Shown here: positions 1 to 13,050 of the stretch, in pieces
Layout of the letters: each line of letters opens with the position of its first letter
Position numbering within the stretch: position 1 is the first letter of the stretch
Assembly: GCA_000727475.1 (NCBI GenBank)
Contig: KL647303.1
Location: 276,408-340,407 of the forward strand
Source: Sarcocystis neurona
Lineage: Eukaryota > Apicomplexa > Conoidasida > Eucoccidiorida > Sarcocystidae
Length of the DNA stretch: 64,000 bases
Direction: 5' to 3'
Program-made: the position numbers and the translations under genes
The notes under the pieces: model-generated
The model's database searches: none
What the model was told of the DNA's origin: nothing
The model's input: only the letters and a program-made list of their open reading frames with translations

Positions 1-915
1 GTGTGTTTGCGTATATCTATCTATATCTATATCCATATATATATATATATATGTATACGTAACCACGCATATGTGCATGTATATGCGTCATACGTTTGTA
101 TAGACGCATGTATGCGCTAGTGACGAGAATACGTAGGGGGCCATTTCATAGTGGGAGGTCAACGCATGATCCACCAGCTGCAGACGTACAGAGAGAAGTG
201 GTGGAGCGCTGTTTGAGAGAGAGAAGCCGAGACAGGAAGAAAAATTAAAAAAGGCCCGCGCGCGCAAGAAACAGAGAGACCCGAAGGATTTCCACAAAAA
301 AAAAAAGAGGAGACGAACCTCCAAGATGGACTTCCAGAAGCCTCGCTCAACTCTTCGCGTGTGCTCGCCTACTTCTTGTTCTCTGCGCCGCGCAGAACAC
401 CCCGCACACACGCAGACATTCCTGCTGCGGCGTCAGCACAGTGTCACCTGCTACACACGACGCAGAGGAAGTCACACGTTTTTCTCTGCTTAGAAAAGGA
501 GTCTGCGATCTTTCCTCTCTCTCGTATGTGTAAATACTTACGACTTCGTCTCTACGTCTCACTCGATACAAACCCAACACCCTGCACCTATCTACACCAG
601 GCACAGCAAATTGCCTGTTTTGTCTCGTTATACAAGTATCCGGACGTCTCCCTCCCACTCCCTCTATATATATGTGTGTACGAACAGCATACCTAAATAT
701 CGTCTATACATAGATATATATATATATATATATACGTATTTGTCTGTGTGTGTCTCTCTCTCCGACTACACATATATACACATATATGTATACAGACAAC
801 ATGCCTAAATATCGCTGACATATATGTATATAAACGCATTTCTCTGCTTGCCTCTCTGTCTACATATGCGTACGTACATCTATATTTGGGTGATCTACAT
901 TTTGTGCGACTGATT
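1..915. repeat. TA-rich microsatellite DNA, no gene seen
   Basis: This stretch is dominated by short TA, TATG and TATC-type repeats, for example around 20-60, 710-735 and 770-850. Short open frames occur on both strands but read as low-complexity Tyr/Ile/Ser strings without domain features. I see no exon I can support. Confidence 0.6.
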
Positions 916-999
916 TATAAGCAGTGCGGTGGCGCTGTTCTTGCGACGGCCTTGCTGTGCCAGTGAGAGATGGAGAAGACGTCGCCTTTACAAGGGCGA

Positions 1000-1795
1000 A
1001 AGGGCGACAACGGGTAGGCGAGAGAAAGTAGGAGGGGAACGTCTACGCAGCGGGCAGGAGCACAGATTTTCTTCTCTTTCACACGTGGAGTTGGAAGGCA
1101 AACGGGGAAGGTTGACAAAGAGAAGGAGAGCAGCCACGCAATTCACCGGGTCTAAATATGGAAGTATTTGCGAAGAAAAGAGAGACAAAAAAAGCCGTCG
1201 TTATCCTGACCGCACGCGTCTTTTTTCGCACATAAGAGATGTACAGGAGAGAGACAGGGTACCCGTGCGTAAGGGGCTGCCTGCCGAGGGTGTGCTCTGC
1301 AGGAGGAGCAGCAGAAAAGAGAGAAGACGACGACGCGAGAGGACAGGGTCGCAAGAAGAAAAGGAAGAGGGGAGGAAGTAGAGGAGGAGAAGAAGAAGGA
1401 GCGGAGAAGCACAGAGAGAGGCGGACAAGAGACGCAGCAGCAAAAGCAGAGGAACAGCTACTTTTTTCCAGGAAGGGTACACACAGAGAGAGCAGAGTGG
1501 GGAACTGAACGAAGACGTAGAGGACAGCAGGAAAGTCCACACGAGACGCAGACGACGACGGAGACCAGGCGGTGCTTCCCGAGGAAGACAAGACATAGAG
1601 AGAGCAGACGGGCGGCCGAGGAAGAGCAGGAAGCCAAAAGAAGAAGAACGGGTTGCGAGAGAAGTGGAGAGAAAGGCAGAGGGAGAGGCGAGACACGCCT
1701 GGACGTCGCCACACGCAGGAAAGGCAGAGCAGTCCAGAAGAGAAGAAGCATAAACTGGAGAAGAAGGGAAAGGAAAAGCAGAAGAGAAAGAGACT
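1000..1795 (+). repeat. Polypurine (GA-rich) tract
   Basis: The plus strand is strongly purine-rich (GAGA, GAAG and AGAAG strings), densest from about 1280 to 1795. On the minus strand, which is the sense strand of the neighbouring zinc-ribbon gene, it is a long polypyrimidine tract directly downstream of that gene's exon at 1817-1913, so it is most likely intronic. A 376-codon minus-strand frame across it is a by-product of the base composition. Confidence 0.6.
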
Positions 1796-1816
1796 GCCAT
1801 CAACACACACACACAC

Positions 1817-2602
1817 CTTATGGGGAGAAACTGGTTGACGATGAAGTCCCTCAGCGTCTCGCGTTGCCGCTGCTGGTCCACCGGACTCCCGCACCGTCCG
1901 CAAAATTTCGCGCCTGCCCACCAGCAGCACCGGCAGCACATCCAAATACCTCACAAGCAGCTGCGGCCCGCCACTCTCCATCTGCTTCCCTCGTCCCTCG
2001 ACCTTTCTCTCTATATATACATATATACCTATGTGCATGTCTACATATACATGCAGCTGTTTACACGTGTCTCCGTGCAAGCACCACTCCCATAAACACA
2101 CACGTGCACACCCACGCGCAATGGTGTGTGCAAACCTGGATACATAGATGGTGCCATGCCCACGTGTAAGAACGTAAATATTCATAAGCGACGTCTTTAC
2201 ATATGCCACCTATGTTTCTCTCTTTATATATACGCATATGTGTACACGTTGGTACGTGTTTACCTATCTATGTGCGAGCAATACATATATATATACACAC
2301 ACACAGGCATATGTGCACAGGTATATGCGTGAGTGGTGCAGAGCCTACATTAAGAAGTATAAATACATACAGAGAAGATCTTTCCGCAGGTTATTTGTGT
2401 GTAGTCATCGGGAAGTAAACCGCACGCAGAGGACGGGGGGGCAGAGCAGAGAGACAGCGGTTGCCCTCGCGTCGACGCAGGGGCTACGGACGTTTCCGGT
2501 CCAGACGAAAGAAAAACTAAAAAATCTACACGCGTATAATAGCGTACACATATCTCAGATAGATGTACACAGAGAGATAGATACATGTACATGCACACAT
2601 AT

Positions 2603-2643
<41 letters not shown>

Positions 2644-5600
2644 AGAAAAAAAAAACAAAATAAGATATATATAGATATATATATACGTATGTATACATAT
2701 ATATACTCTGCAGGTGTATAAGAGCGTACGTATATCTCAGAGAGATAGATATATGCATGTGCATACGTGTATATATATATGTATAGAGAGAGAGCACGAG
2801 AAAAAAATAACCTATAGATACATATACATATATAGATATACATATATATATATGTACTCTACAGGTGTACAAAAGCGTACACATATATCAGATAGATGTA
2901 TACAGAGAGACAGATATATGTATGTGCGCACACGTGTATATGTAGAGAGAGAGAGAGAAGAAAAAAAAAGTTAGAGATATACGTACATATAGATGTATAT
3001 ATATATATGTGTATACATATATAGAGAGGGAGAGACAGATAGACAGAGCGGGTGCTAAATGAAAAGAGTGAACGGGACCGCCGCCTGAATCGATTGCAAC
3101 AGCAGCAGCAACGGTGACTCCGAGTATCCCCCCTTTGTCCTCCTCTTCTTTCTTCTTCTTCTTCTTCTTCTGCTTTTTCTTCTTTTGCTTTTTATTCTAC
3201 TTCAACAGCAGCAGCTTTTCGTTTCCTCCTTCACTGTGCATCAGCAGTCCTTCTCGGGAGACGTGTCCTTGCGCAGTGCGTAGGTCCTAGCAGCAGCTCT
3301 TCTGTTTCCCTCTGCTGTCACTCAAGAGCAGCAGCAATTACACAGACTTTCTCTGTCTACGCTGCAGTCGACCACCACTTCGCCTGTAGCTCTTCCTCTT
3401 TCTCCTTTTCCTTTCTTCTTTTCTTCGCAGCAGCACAAGATCCACTGCTCAGAGTAGAGACCGTTGCAGAGCAACCACTGCATTGTTCTTCTTCTTTTCT
3501 CCGTCGTCTTCTCAGTGTCTCTGTCTCCGTTTCTCTCTGCTTCTCCGTAGAAAGAAATACGTGTTTTTACATATTATGACAAAGAAATACTACGTCTACT
3601 CGCAGGACGAAGCACCAAGGGCGTCGGCGTCCCTTTCTCTGAGCCGCAGCCACCGCGGCGGTCTCCCTCTGCGCGCGTGCAGTAGATCTCCGTGTGTGCG
3701 CGCCGACCCCTCGGCTGCCTACGAAGATCGACGCATATGTTTCTCCGCAATATCGCGTGGACGCGTGTGTCTGCATGTACATGGGGGGAGATGCAGCAGC
3801 AGCAGCAGTAGTGGCAGCTGGTTGCTATAAGGTTGCCTTCCGTCTCTCTTTCGTAGCAGCAGCAGCTGTGTGGCACGCATAGCTCTCTGTTTCGCCAGCA
3901 CACAAAGGCAGCAACAGCGTTTCTGCTGTCTGCCTCCCGTTCGCTACTAGCAGCGGCAGCTACTGCTGCAGCGCGTGCAGCGCGTGCACCTCTGTTGCTC
4001 CATCACTGGGCACCAGTGGCAGTACGAAACTGCTGCTGGGTCTTCTCTTCTTCGCTTCCTCCTGCAGAAAGCAGCAGCAGCGCGGGTGTCGGACCGAGCT
4101 TCTCTGCCCTCCAAGCCGCACTACCGCACTTGTCTCACATGCAACGCCGTCCTCCCCGTCCCTTTCTCGCGGCACAGGCCGCAGCAACGTGTGCGGGTGA
4201 CATCTGCCCGCTGCCCCTGTCCACACACGGGCAGCAGCAGCAGCAGCACCGCTGAACATGCAGGCGGCAATTCCCTTCTCGACCGCTCAGCTGCTGCTGC
4301 TGCTGCCGCATCTGCACACGCTCCAGTGCCCTGAAGCAGCAGCAGCAGCCTATTGCGACGCTGTCACTTACGCCTGCCTAGTCGTCCACCGCACTCGTTG
4401 CAGCGAGGAGCACCTTGCTGGGGTTCTTCCCTCTCCTCTCCTACCATGAACTTCTCCTGCTGCTTACACGACTGCTTCTTCTTCACCTGCTGCCCCTCGA
4501 CCACGAGCTGCTGCTCCTCCTCCTCCTCCAACTGCTGCACCTGCTGCTGCTCCTGCTGGGTTCTCTTCGTCCCGTGCTGTTCCTCCTTCTGCTGCACCTG
4601 CGGTTGCTTCTTCACGTGGTGCTGCCGCTTCTTATCCTTCGGTGCCTGCTCCTCAGGCAGCGACACAGCAGCACCGCGCTCACGGCTTGACGCTGCCTCC
4701 GCCCAGTGGTTCTCTGCTGTTGCTTGCAGTACCTCCCTCTCCAAAGTGTCCTTCACTTCTTCATCTGCTCGGCACGTATCACTGTGCTCTGTAGGCCGGG
4801 ACTTGCTGCTCTGTGGCCGTTGACGCTGCTGCTTCTTCCTGGGCGCCTGCCGTGCCTGCTGCGTCTGCCCCGCAGGGTGCTGCTGCTCGAACTGCTGCTG
4901 CTGCTGATCTTCGTGCTCCTGCTGCAACGGATGCTGCTTCTGCACCAACAGCGGCTGCTGCTCTTTCGTGACCTGCTGCCGCAGCTTGTGCCGCCTCGCT
5001 TGCTGCAGCTCCTGGTATGTCGGGTGCTCTAAAGCAGGCTGCTGGAGCAGCTGCCGCTGCTGTCTCTCTCTGTCCGACAGTGGTATCCCGACATGAAAAT
5101 CTGCCTCTGAGAAGGCCGGCATCGCTGCTGCTGTTTCTCTGTCTTCTGCTGGTGCTGCGTCTGTTGTTGCTGCTGCGTCTGTTGTTGCTGCTGCAGCGGT
5201 TACTACTGCTGCAGCTGTTGCTGCTCCTCCTGCGCGTGCATCTCTGGAACTGCGTTCGCGAGTCCGGCGACCTCCGCGCTGCTTCTGCGTGCTGCAGCCT
5301 CGCACTCCTGAGTCGGCCCGCTGCTGCCGTCCTGCTGCTGCTGCAGTCGTGTACGCTTCTATCTTCCCTGCTGCAGTAGTTGTCATTGCACAAGCCCCTG
5401 GGGTTGCTGCTGTTCTGCTCGTCGCTGCGTCGCCTGTGTCTAGCACTGCTGCAGGTATCAACAGACGGTCTTGCTGCTGCTGCTGCAGCAGCTCACCCAG
5501 CTCGCCCGCTGCTGCTGCGGCTTTCACGCGACGAGGCGCTGCTGCTGCAGCTGTCGCTTGCCGACCTGCTTCCGCAGCCCCTCCTCCGCTACAAATTCCT

Positions 5601-7519
5601 GCTTCAGCAGCTACCAACACTCGGTGGGCCTCGCGTGCAGCAGCATTTTTCTTCTTCCCTCCTCTTGCTGCTTCGGCGGCTGTTGCTCCGTTGCCGGCCG
5701 CACCAGCTGCTGCTGCCCCACCAGCCGTCCGACCTGCCGCTGCTCTACCAGCTGCTGCGGCATCGGTCCTTGCCGACCTTCCGCCTCCTGCTTCTCCTTC
5801 TGAAGCACCACTCGTCCCTGCTGCAGCTGCATGGGCGACCACCGGTCCAGCTCCTGCTGCTGCTCTTTGTAGGTGTGGACCTCTGGCGGCTTCCCCAGCT
5901 GCTGCTGCTGCTGCCGCCCCTGCAGCAGTGGCTTCTCTGCCCGATGCTGCGCTCCGCCCTGAAGGCGGGGCTTTCTTGCGTCGTGGTGCTGCTGCTGCCG
6001 CCACCTCACCTGTCGCTCCTGTGCCTCTTGCTGCTCCTGGCGTCGCTGGAGCGTCACCGGTGGTTGGACCCGTTATTCTTGCAGATGTATCTTCCTCTGT
6101 TGCTGCTGCTGCATTTGCTGCTGTGCCTCCGGATGCGGCGCCATTACCTGTTTGGGGCGTCTCTGTCCTTGCCGTACAAGCGTCCTCACTGCTGCTGCTA
6201 CGGAAATGCGACGCACACACCGCCGCTGCTTCACACCCAAGGTCTGCAACAAGTCTTTGCAAATTTGAGCGCTCTCCCCACAACGAGGGAACTGCAGCTG
6301 GCTCGTCGCCGGCTCCTCGTTCTGCTCCTGATGCAGCTCGGAGCGGCAAGCTGCGTGCTCCTGCAGCTTCATGTGTTGCGGATGCTGCTGCCAGGACTGC
6401 CGAGAGTGGAAGGCGGCTTGCTGCCACACTTTCCGCTCGTGCTGATGGCATGTGCAGCCGTCGGGACCGGCGTCCCTCCACGGATGCTGCAGGTGCTGCT
6501 TGTGCTGCTGCCTCCAGTGGCCGCTGCGCCGCTGCTCCTGCTGCACCTGCTTCTCCTGCTGCTGTTCCTGCTTCTCCCGCTACTGCGTCTGCTCCTGTTG
6601 CTGCGCCTGCTCCTGCTTCTGCTGCAGCAGCCCCTGCTGCTGATGTGGCTTCTGCTGCTGCTGCTCGGCGCGCTCCTGCTGCTGGAAAAAATTCTGCTGC
6701 TGCTGCGCGTTTCCCTGCTCCTGCTGCTTGCGGCGGAGGCTGGCTTGCCGCTGCTGTCTCTGCTGGCACAGGGAGGTAGCTGAGGGACACGTGCTGCTGC
6801 GCCCCAGCGAGGGCAGCTGCATGGGAATTTCGCGTCCCACCTCCTCCAACACGTCGAAGCAGCAGGAAAAAAGAAGAGCAGCGACTCACCAGAGGCGCGC
6901 AGCAACGCGAAAGGGGAGAGAACCAGCCGCCCAGAAGCGTTTCTCCGCAGCACGTTACGGCATGAAGTTCTGTCGTAGTACGGGAGCCGCACAAGCGTAA
7001 AAGACCTGATGTGCAGCAGAAAGCTGCAGCTCTGCCTTTCCCAGGTGCCACAGAAGCTGCTTGAGGACACCCGGGCTCAGCTAGCGCCAGTGCTGCTGTT
7101 AGACGGGCTGTTGCTGCTGCGGGGTGTGCCGGGGCTGCTGCTGCCGTCGTCACCCCTGGCTGCTCGGTTATTGCCCCCGCTGCTGCAAGCCTTACTGCTG
7201 CCGCTGGTGCCGCACGTGGGCCTGAGGCGCTGACACCCGAGCAGGCACGCATACAGTGGCCGCAGCCATTGGGGAAGGCAGCAGCAGCAGCGGCGGCCGA
7301 TCCGGCGGCGGAGCGTGAGGAATTTCTGCTGCCCCTGCTGGGGTAGAGATACAAACACGGAGACGACAGCGATAAGGAAGGGAGAGGCAGGAAGGCTGGA
7401 ACGCATGAATAAGACGACAAAGACGAGAAGCAGCAGTCAAACGACCGAGGGCAGGCCACCCACACAAACAGCAGCACGTGGTGAAACGCAGGAGCTACAC
7501 GCCGGCGCTTCAACCGCAT
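1817..7519 (-). CDS. Gln/Ala-rich protein with C-terminal double zinc ribbon (two exons, 3' end not found)
   Basis: Proposed minus-strand gene. Exon 1 (7519 down to 4372) is open for 1,049 codons from an ATG at 7519. Its first two thirds are Ala-rich (GCA frame of CAG repeats) and its last third is Gln/Glu-rich and more protein-like. It ends with CNECGGRLGR at a strong GTAAGT donor, phase 1. Exon 2 (1913 down to 1817) follows a CAG acceptor and restores the frame with RAKFCGRCGSPV, so the joined sequence has the C-x2-C-x9-C-x2-C spacing of zinc ribbons. Exon 2 then reads VDQQRQRETLRDFIVNQF and stops at a GTGTGT donor in phase 2, so more exons must lie below 1817; I could not place them. The true start is unsure, because two other minus frames within 5.6-6.9 kb also look Gln-rich and part of exon 1 may be intron. 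Function unknown; such ribbons bind zinc and often mediate protein or nucleic acid contacts. Confidence 0.55.
1914..4371 (-). other. Intron of the zinc-ribbon gene
   Basis: Inferred from a GTAAGT donor at 4371 and a CAG acceptor next to 1913, with matching phase 1. It holds TA/GA microsatellites, a degenerate minisatellite (2542-3030), a pyrimidine-rich stretch at 3120-3560 and several CTG tracts in the sense direction (3790-3820, 4065-4080, 4230-4255, 4330-4350). Confidence 0.5.
2542..3030. repeat. Degenerate minisatellite, three units of about 150-180 bp
   Basis: Three diverged units start with similar GCGTAC...TCAGA blocks at 2542, 2724 and 2875. Each continues through a TATG-rich part into a GA run followed by an A-run. 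Unit spacing is 182 and 151 bp; the variation comes from microsatellite length inside the units. Confidence 0.7.
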
Positions 7520-8100
7520 GGCTGCGCGGCCCCGACGACAGTCTGCTGCAGAGGAACGCTGCAGAGACAGGGACGAAGACTGCTTCTTCTTCTTCTTTTT
7601 TCGTATGTTTCTGGCGTCGAAGGGACTCCTGTGCTTCTTCCTCGTACGGCTGCCATGACCGTGGACTCTGCGTTAGCCGGGCTGACGCGGCAGCCGCAGG
7701 CACCTGCCTGCGCGTCGTGCTGCCGCTGCTTCTTCGCTGACGATCCCGCTGCTGCTTCTGCTGGGTGGGTGCCCTGCGGCCGCACACACCTCTGCCGCTG
7801 CTGTGGCGATGCTGTCGCTGCTGTCCTGCAGCTCCCTTGGCGGTGATGGTGCTCTGAGTGGGCTTGCTGCTGGGCGCTTGTTGCAGCTGCTGGACTGCTG
7901 GTACTCTTGAGTGTTTGCCGCTATGGCTGCTGAGGTGCTACTGACGCGTCACGCTGCTGCTGGTGGTTTTGTGGCCTGGTGCAGCGGTGCTCGCTGTTGC
8001 GCTGGTGCCCCTGTTCTCTGGGGAGCTGCTTTTCATGCGCCTTTCCTGCTACTGCGGCTGCTGTTGGAGCAAGGTGCAGGCGGCCCTTTCTGCTGAGAAG
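7520..8100 (-). repeat. CAG-rich (minus-sense) region upstream of the zinc-ribbon gene
   Basis: CTG runs on the plus strand read as CAG on the minus strand. In this window sense-strand CAG marks exons or intron 5' ends, so this may hold 5' exons of the minus-strand gene. Several short minus frames rich in Gln and Ala cross it, but none has a recognisable domain or a clear splice site pairing. Confidence 0.35.
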
Positions 8101-9170
8101 AAGTCGCAGCCTCGCTGCGTGACGTGATGCGCGTCGGACACCGGCAGGCGAACACGGCAGCCAGATACGGCAGACGGGTTGACAGCAAAACAAATACGTA
8201 GGCGGAAAGGTAGGAAGTGTTCGGAGAGGAGGCGAAGAAGAGGAATGGAGAAGGGGAGGGGAGAATCGGGACGAAAACCGCGAGAAGTGGAGAAGGACTG
8301 GCAAAAAGGAGAAGAGGCGGAGAAGTAGGCGCAGCGGAGCAAAGTGATGAGGTCTTGAATCTTTAGCAGGCGCTGCAGTTTATGAGTGCGGCGCAGCAAG
8401 GAACGTAAAGAAGGAAGGGACGGGAAAGACGCCGGACGGGGGAATTTTCCACTCTCCTCCACGCGAATTAAACCTGGGGGCTTTTTAACTGAGAAGAAGA
8501 CACTAGAAGAAGACGGAGAGGTGACCAAAGGCTGCGGATGTGCATATGCGTGTATGCTTGTACATATGAATGTACGACCTTATGTGCGTCGGTTATACCT
8601 CTGTGTGTGGGTGGGGGGGGGTCGGGCGCGTGGGCATTGGTGTCTGAATGTGTATGTGTATATGTATGTGATGACAAGCAAGGGAGAAAGCCACCAGCGT
8701 GAGTTTTCAGTATGTCTGTGTGGTTGATTACATGGGAGAGATAGGGAGTTTGAGATCACGCGGAACAGACAGTTGCGCAGAAAACTTTGAGAAGAAGGCT
8801 TTCCATCAGAAACGCGTCCGAAGCAACACTAGTTCACGAGTGAAGACTAGGAGAGGAAGATACAGACACACACGAGCGGACTAAGCAGGAAGGAGCAAGA
8901 AAGTCTCCTGGCACTGGTTTCTCGGATTTCACACGCGCACGCAGCACGTGTGTGAACGACGAACTGATCAGGAGACTCGATTCAACGGACGAGTTTACGC
9001 AGAGAAGGACGCAAAGGAAGAGTCAGTGTGGCTACGTAGGATAAAAAGAAGCTTTTGACGCAGGAAGGGAGAGAGAAGAAATAAACTGTAAGTAAAGAAT
9101 ACCACGAAGCCTTCCACGGGGTCGGCCTCGTGGGCTCGCAGGCGAGGCGGTGGTGTCTGCCCTGGCGGGT
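8101..9170. other. No gene seen
   Basis: Mixed sequence with a purine-rich part (8210-8530) and short TG-type repeats (8560-8680). Open frames are short and overlap on both strands without family-like features. Confidence 0.4.
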
Positions 9171-9179
9171 GAGGATGAG

Positions 9180-9600
9180 ACGGGCGCATGCCGATGCTGC
9201 CGCAGCAGAACCAGTAGCAGCAGTCAAAAACAACTACTGCAGAAGAAGCACCAGCAGCAACTGCAATAGCAACAGGGGCAGCACCACACCAGCAGACGTG
9301 CAACAGAAGCAGAATCGGTCCAACAGGTGAACCACCAGCAGTCGCAGTCCACCAGCAGCACCAGGAGCAAGAGACGAGGCGCAGCAGTGGAGTGCTACCA
9401 CCAGCAACAGTAGCAGCAGCAGCAACAGCACCAGTAGCTTTACGACCGGCAACAGCAGCAGCCCCACGAGCAGTGCCGGCAGCCGTAGCAGCGCTAGACA
9501 CCGGCCTAGACACCGCCCTAGCAGCATCAACAGTATCAGAAGTAGAATGGAAGCGGCAGGAAGTTGTAACGTAACAAGCAGCACAGCCACATCACCAGCA
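9180..9600 (+). repeat. CAG repeat block
   Basis: Imperfect CAG/CAA-type triplets on the plus strand, open in several frames as Ser, Gln or Ala strings and as Leu strings on the minus strand. By the rule seen in the confident genes it could be an exon of a plus-strand gene, but no conserved motif or neighbouring exon supports that. Confidence 0.5.
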
Positions 9601-12600
9601 GCAGAGCTGTGTGACCCGTCCTTCGTCAACACAAACATGCACCGACTCTTGAGTGAACCATCCTGTGGAGACAGCTTTGTCCAAACACATCTGCCCGCAG
9701 CAGCAATAGATCTGAGCTGTTTTCAAAGATTGTGAGCACAGACGACGGTGTAAATTAGATGTCGATGTGCTTCCCTCTCGAGATACCACTCTGGGTGTGT
9801 GGAAAAGTATTCTTTTTTATTCTTCTGTTGAGTGTCGCGGGTCCCACGCAGGCTGATGCATGTAGACATACGCATATATAGGTGTTCGTGTGTAGAGTAG
9901 GAGGGCAACGACCATCAGCAAACCAGAGACCCAGAAAATATGGAACCTCTCCACACGCTTCTTCGAATAAGTTAGTATATATATGACCACGTGTGGATGT
10001 AAAAAAAGAAGTGTATACTGGCTGTAGTCAAACAGGCTTCTTACAGACTGCGCTCCTTCTTCATGCTGATCTACTGTCGAGAAGCAAAAGTATAGAGGTG
10101 CTGTGTTCTACGTGCACCGCGTATTTCTTCTTCTGTCTCCAGTCGGAATGAGTTACAGTGGAAGAGCGAGCTGCACGGCGTAATGCGCAGGTAGCGGCAC
10201 GGAGACGCACAAATAGGTTCGATAGGGAGAGCGCCGCACGGGTCCGGACAACACGCACCGACCGTAAAAGATTCTGACACGCAAGGGATGACGGTCAAAA
10301 GAAGGGGTGATTCAGAGTCCCAGCGCTTCACATGGATTGAAAGCTAAGAAGTGAGCAGTTGCTCAGAGAAGCTCTTGTCTATAAACAGGAAGCACGCGTT
10401 TCAGCGCACAGCGACCTGACTTCCACCTGGGCGCGTACGTGTGACTATGCACATACATGATAAATCATGTTTTTGAACACAGAGAAAGAGCTTTACAAAG
10501 ACGTCATGCTTACAAAGTGGCTGCCGCAGCAGACCGGTGATTTCCTGGCGACCTACTTCCCAAAGTATAAGTCTCCATATACCGACAGCACTACGGAGGC
10601 ACACTGAAGTAGAAACTTCATCTACTGATCGCCAGAGTAAGGCCTTCAGTGCGAAGTCAAAGCGTACGTTTACTTACTTACAAAGTAAAGTATAGACGCA
10701 GTCCGTGGATGTCTGCGTGATATTAGACGCCTACCCCTCGGCCTCTGAAGACACTTGCGTGACACGCATAATCCGTCATATGCCGCCCAGAGTGAAGTAT
10801 GAGACGGAGTACTCTGAAACTTCCGACCGAAGTTGGTCCACAAGTACGCGGTGTAGCACTGGAGCAACTGTCTGAACATCCAAGTATGGCGAAGTAAATG
10901 ATTAGTACATGCATCAGCAGGAAACTGCAAAGTAAAGGTCGCATACAACTCAAGGGGTAGATCATGTAGTTTTCTGTCGGTGACCGCAGAAAACCTATTG
11001 AGATTCAGAAAGGACGTTGCACGATCTATGCATAACAGAATCTGGTTTCGAAGGACGTGTGTCTGCACAACTCAGACTCTTCAGCCCGCAACGCAGAAAA
11101 GCCGGATCTGCAGAACAATACCGTGAATATTTCTTAATCATGATCTATATACGGGAAACGACACGTTGTACCCTGAAAAGCGCGCTTTCTTGTCCTGCAG
11201 GACCTGTCATCGATGAATATCAACTTCGTACAAATGAGACTTCAGTACATTAAAAGTAATACGATTTTCTTCCGCGGTGTCGGTGTACTTCGTTCAAGTG
11301 AAATGCTGCACGTGGATCTGCATTTAAGGCTTCATTTGTGGCGTATTCGTTGAGTTTTCTTCAATGTGCAGGACACTCTCTTCCAAGTCTAGCCACGGGC
11401 GGGACAGCACTCTTTTCTGCAAATTGGTCCTTGACCCTACAGAAAGGCGCGTTAATGGTCCTTGAAGTAGGATACAAAGCAATATCTTCCTGTCTGTAAG
11501 TATCACGAATACTCGTCAAAGTTACCTCTACCGTTTGAAGGATGTAAGGGAGGGCACATTTTTCACCAGTGAGAGTACAGTTCTCTACTACTAAAACTAT
11601 GTGCCACGTCACGCTGCAAACCTACACGGTGTCTGCTTTCCGAAGTAGCCTGCTTCATACCACAGCGAATACAGTTTTCCTGGCCCCATCATCGTAACAC
11701 TTGCTAAGCCTTATTCAGAGAATTCAGCCGGCACTTGCTATCGACGTGGCAAAAAAGTGTACGTGTTTGTTTATGTACACGTAAATTACTACACTGTGAC
11801 ATGAATATTTTCACCACGGAAACTATGCGCCCTATCAAGAAATGCGTGGCGCAGGAAAACCACAGAAGACATCACACGCTTGCCTTGTGCTTCGCTTAAG
11901 CTTCTGTCCCTTCTCTAGAGATCTGCACCATTTAGAGGCTGCTTTCGGCTGTGGAATGGCTCAACTATGCAAGTTCCACCTGGGTAGGCTAGCTACACAG
12001 GAGATCTAGGTGGAGGATGTCTGGTCTGTGTTTGGAACTTGGATGCAGGTCGTAAACCTTTGCGCTAATATCATCAAATGCGCAAGCGGCAGATACTTAT
12101 CTTCGCAGTTATGAACAACGTTTGGTTTTTGTTTCTTCCGAGTTAGGAAACTTGCCCATTCAAGCAAGCCATATGGAATATTCCGGCTTTCTTTTCTTAA
12201 GAGCGGCGTACTAGGTTGGGCCGATACACAGCAGAGAGACGGCAATGCTCACAACGGGACTTCTGTGCTCGCAGATTTCAAGGAAAATGATCAGGTCCCG
12301 AGAGTATGTCTAGATTTTGTGACAGGCGATATATCGTGTGCAGACGTGAGTGTATACTCACGTTTGTACACGTCTACGTAGACATTCACGTGGGTATACC
12401 TACACACATACTTACACTTATATGCGTCAAAATGATTTTGTGCGGACTAAGGTCCATTTGCAGATGTGTATCCGCATGGATATTTAAGTTTCCATACTTC
12501 TTCACGTTTAGACGTCGGTGGTACTGCGGCACGCCTACCAGATACAAGCGCACGTATACGCAGTAAATGTACAGATGCTCAAAACATTAGTGTGGTGTCG

Positions 12601-13050
12601 CGCCTAAAAGAAGAAGGGTACGCAGCTGAATAGACTCATCCATGATTAATCTACACGAAGACACTTCAGATCAGTAAACCAGCAAACGATGTAACATTGT
12701 ACGTGTGCACATTGTCGACTTGAGGCCTCAAGGTTCTTAGGTCCTGCAGGGTCCGTCAGGATCACATTTCCGTTATTTCAGGTAGTACCCAGAGCGAGTG
12801 CACAAAGGATACACGTTTGAAGAGAGACCAAATTCGCTAGTTCATCCAGTAGGGATAATGCGCCTTTTAACAGCGGTCAGCAGGTACCACATGCTAGTCA
12901 AATCTTAGCTTTAAAATACCTGTGTACGTCTCAACACTAACCGTAAAGACTATGCGCGTGATCGCTGCCGGATGTAGCCGCTTAGCCAGCACCCGATCTC
13001 AATAGTTACGGCTACGAGACACGTCTGCTTCCTTCCGTTGCGGCCGTGTC
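9601..13050. other. Repeat-poor stretch, no gene supported
   Basis: Composition is balanced and almost free of CAG and microsatellites. Some minus-strand frames (10670-11068, 11361-11612, 12006-12245) look moderately protein-like but have no recognisable motif and are separated by stops. They could be decayed sequence or chance. Confidence 0.4.

Noticed and set aside
1079..2209. Minus-strand 376-codon frame
   Set aside because: It spans microsatellites and the polypyrimidine tract. Only 1817-1913, in a different frame, is supported by the zinc-ribbon splice.
5289..6783. Two plus-strand frames of 496 and 467 codons opposite the zinc-ribbon gene
   Set aside because: They are the Ala and Leu readings of CTG repeats, lack any domain, and lie antisense to a minus-strand frame whose end joins a clear zinc ribbon.
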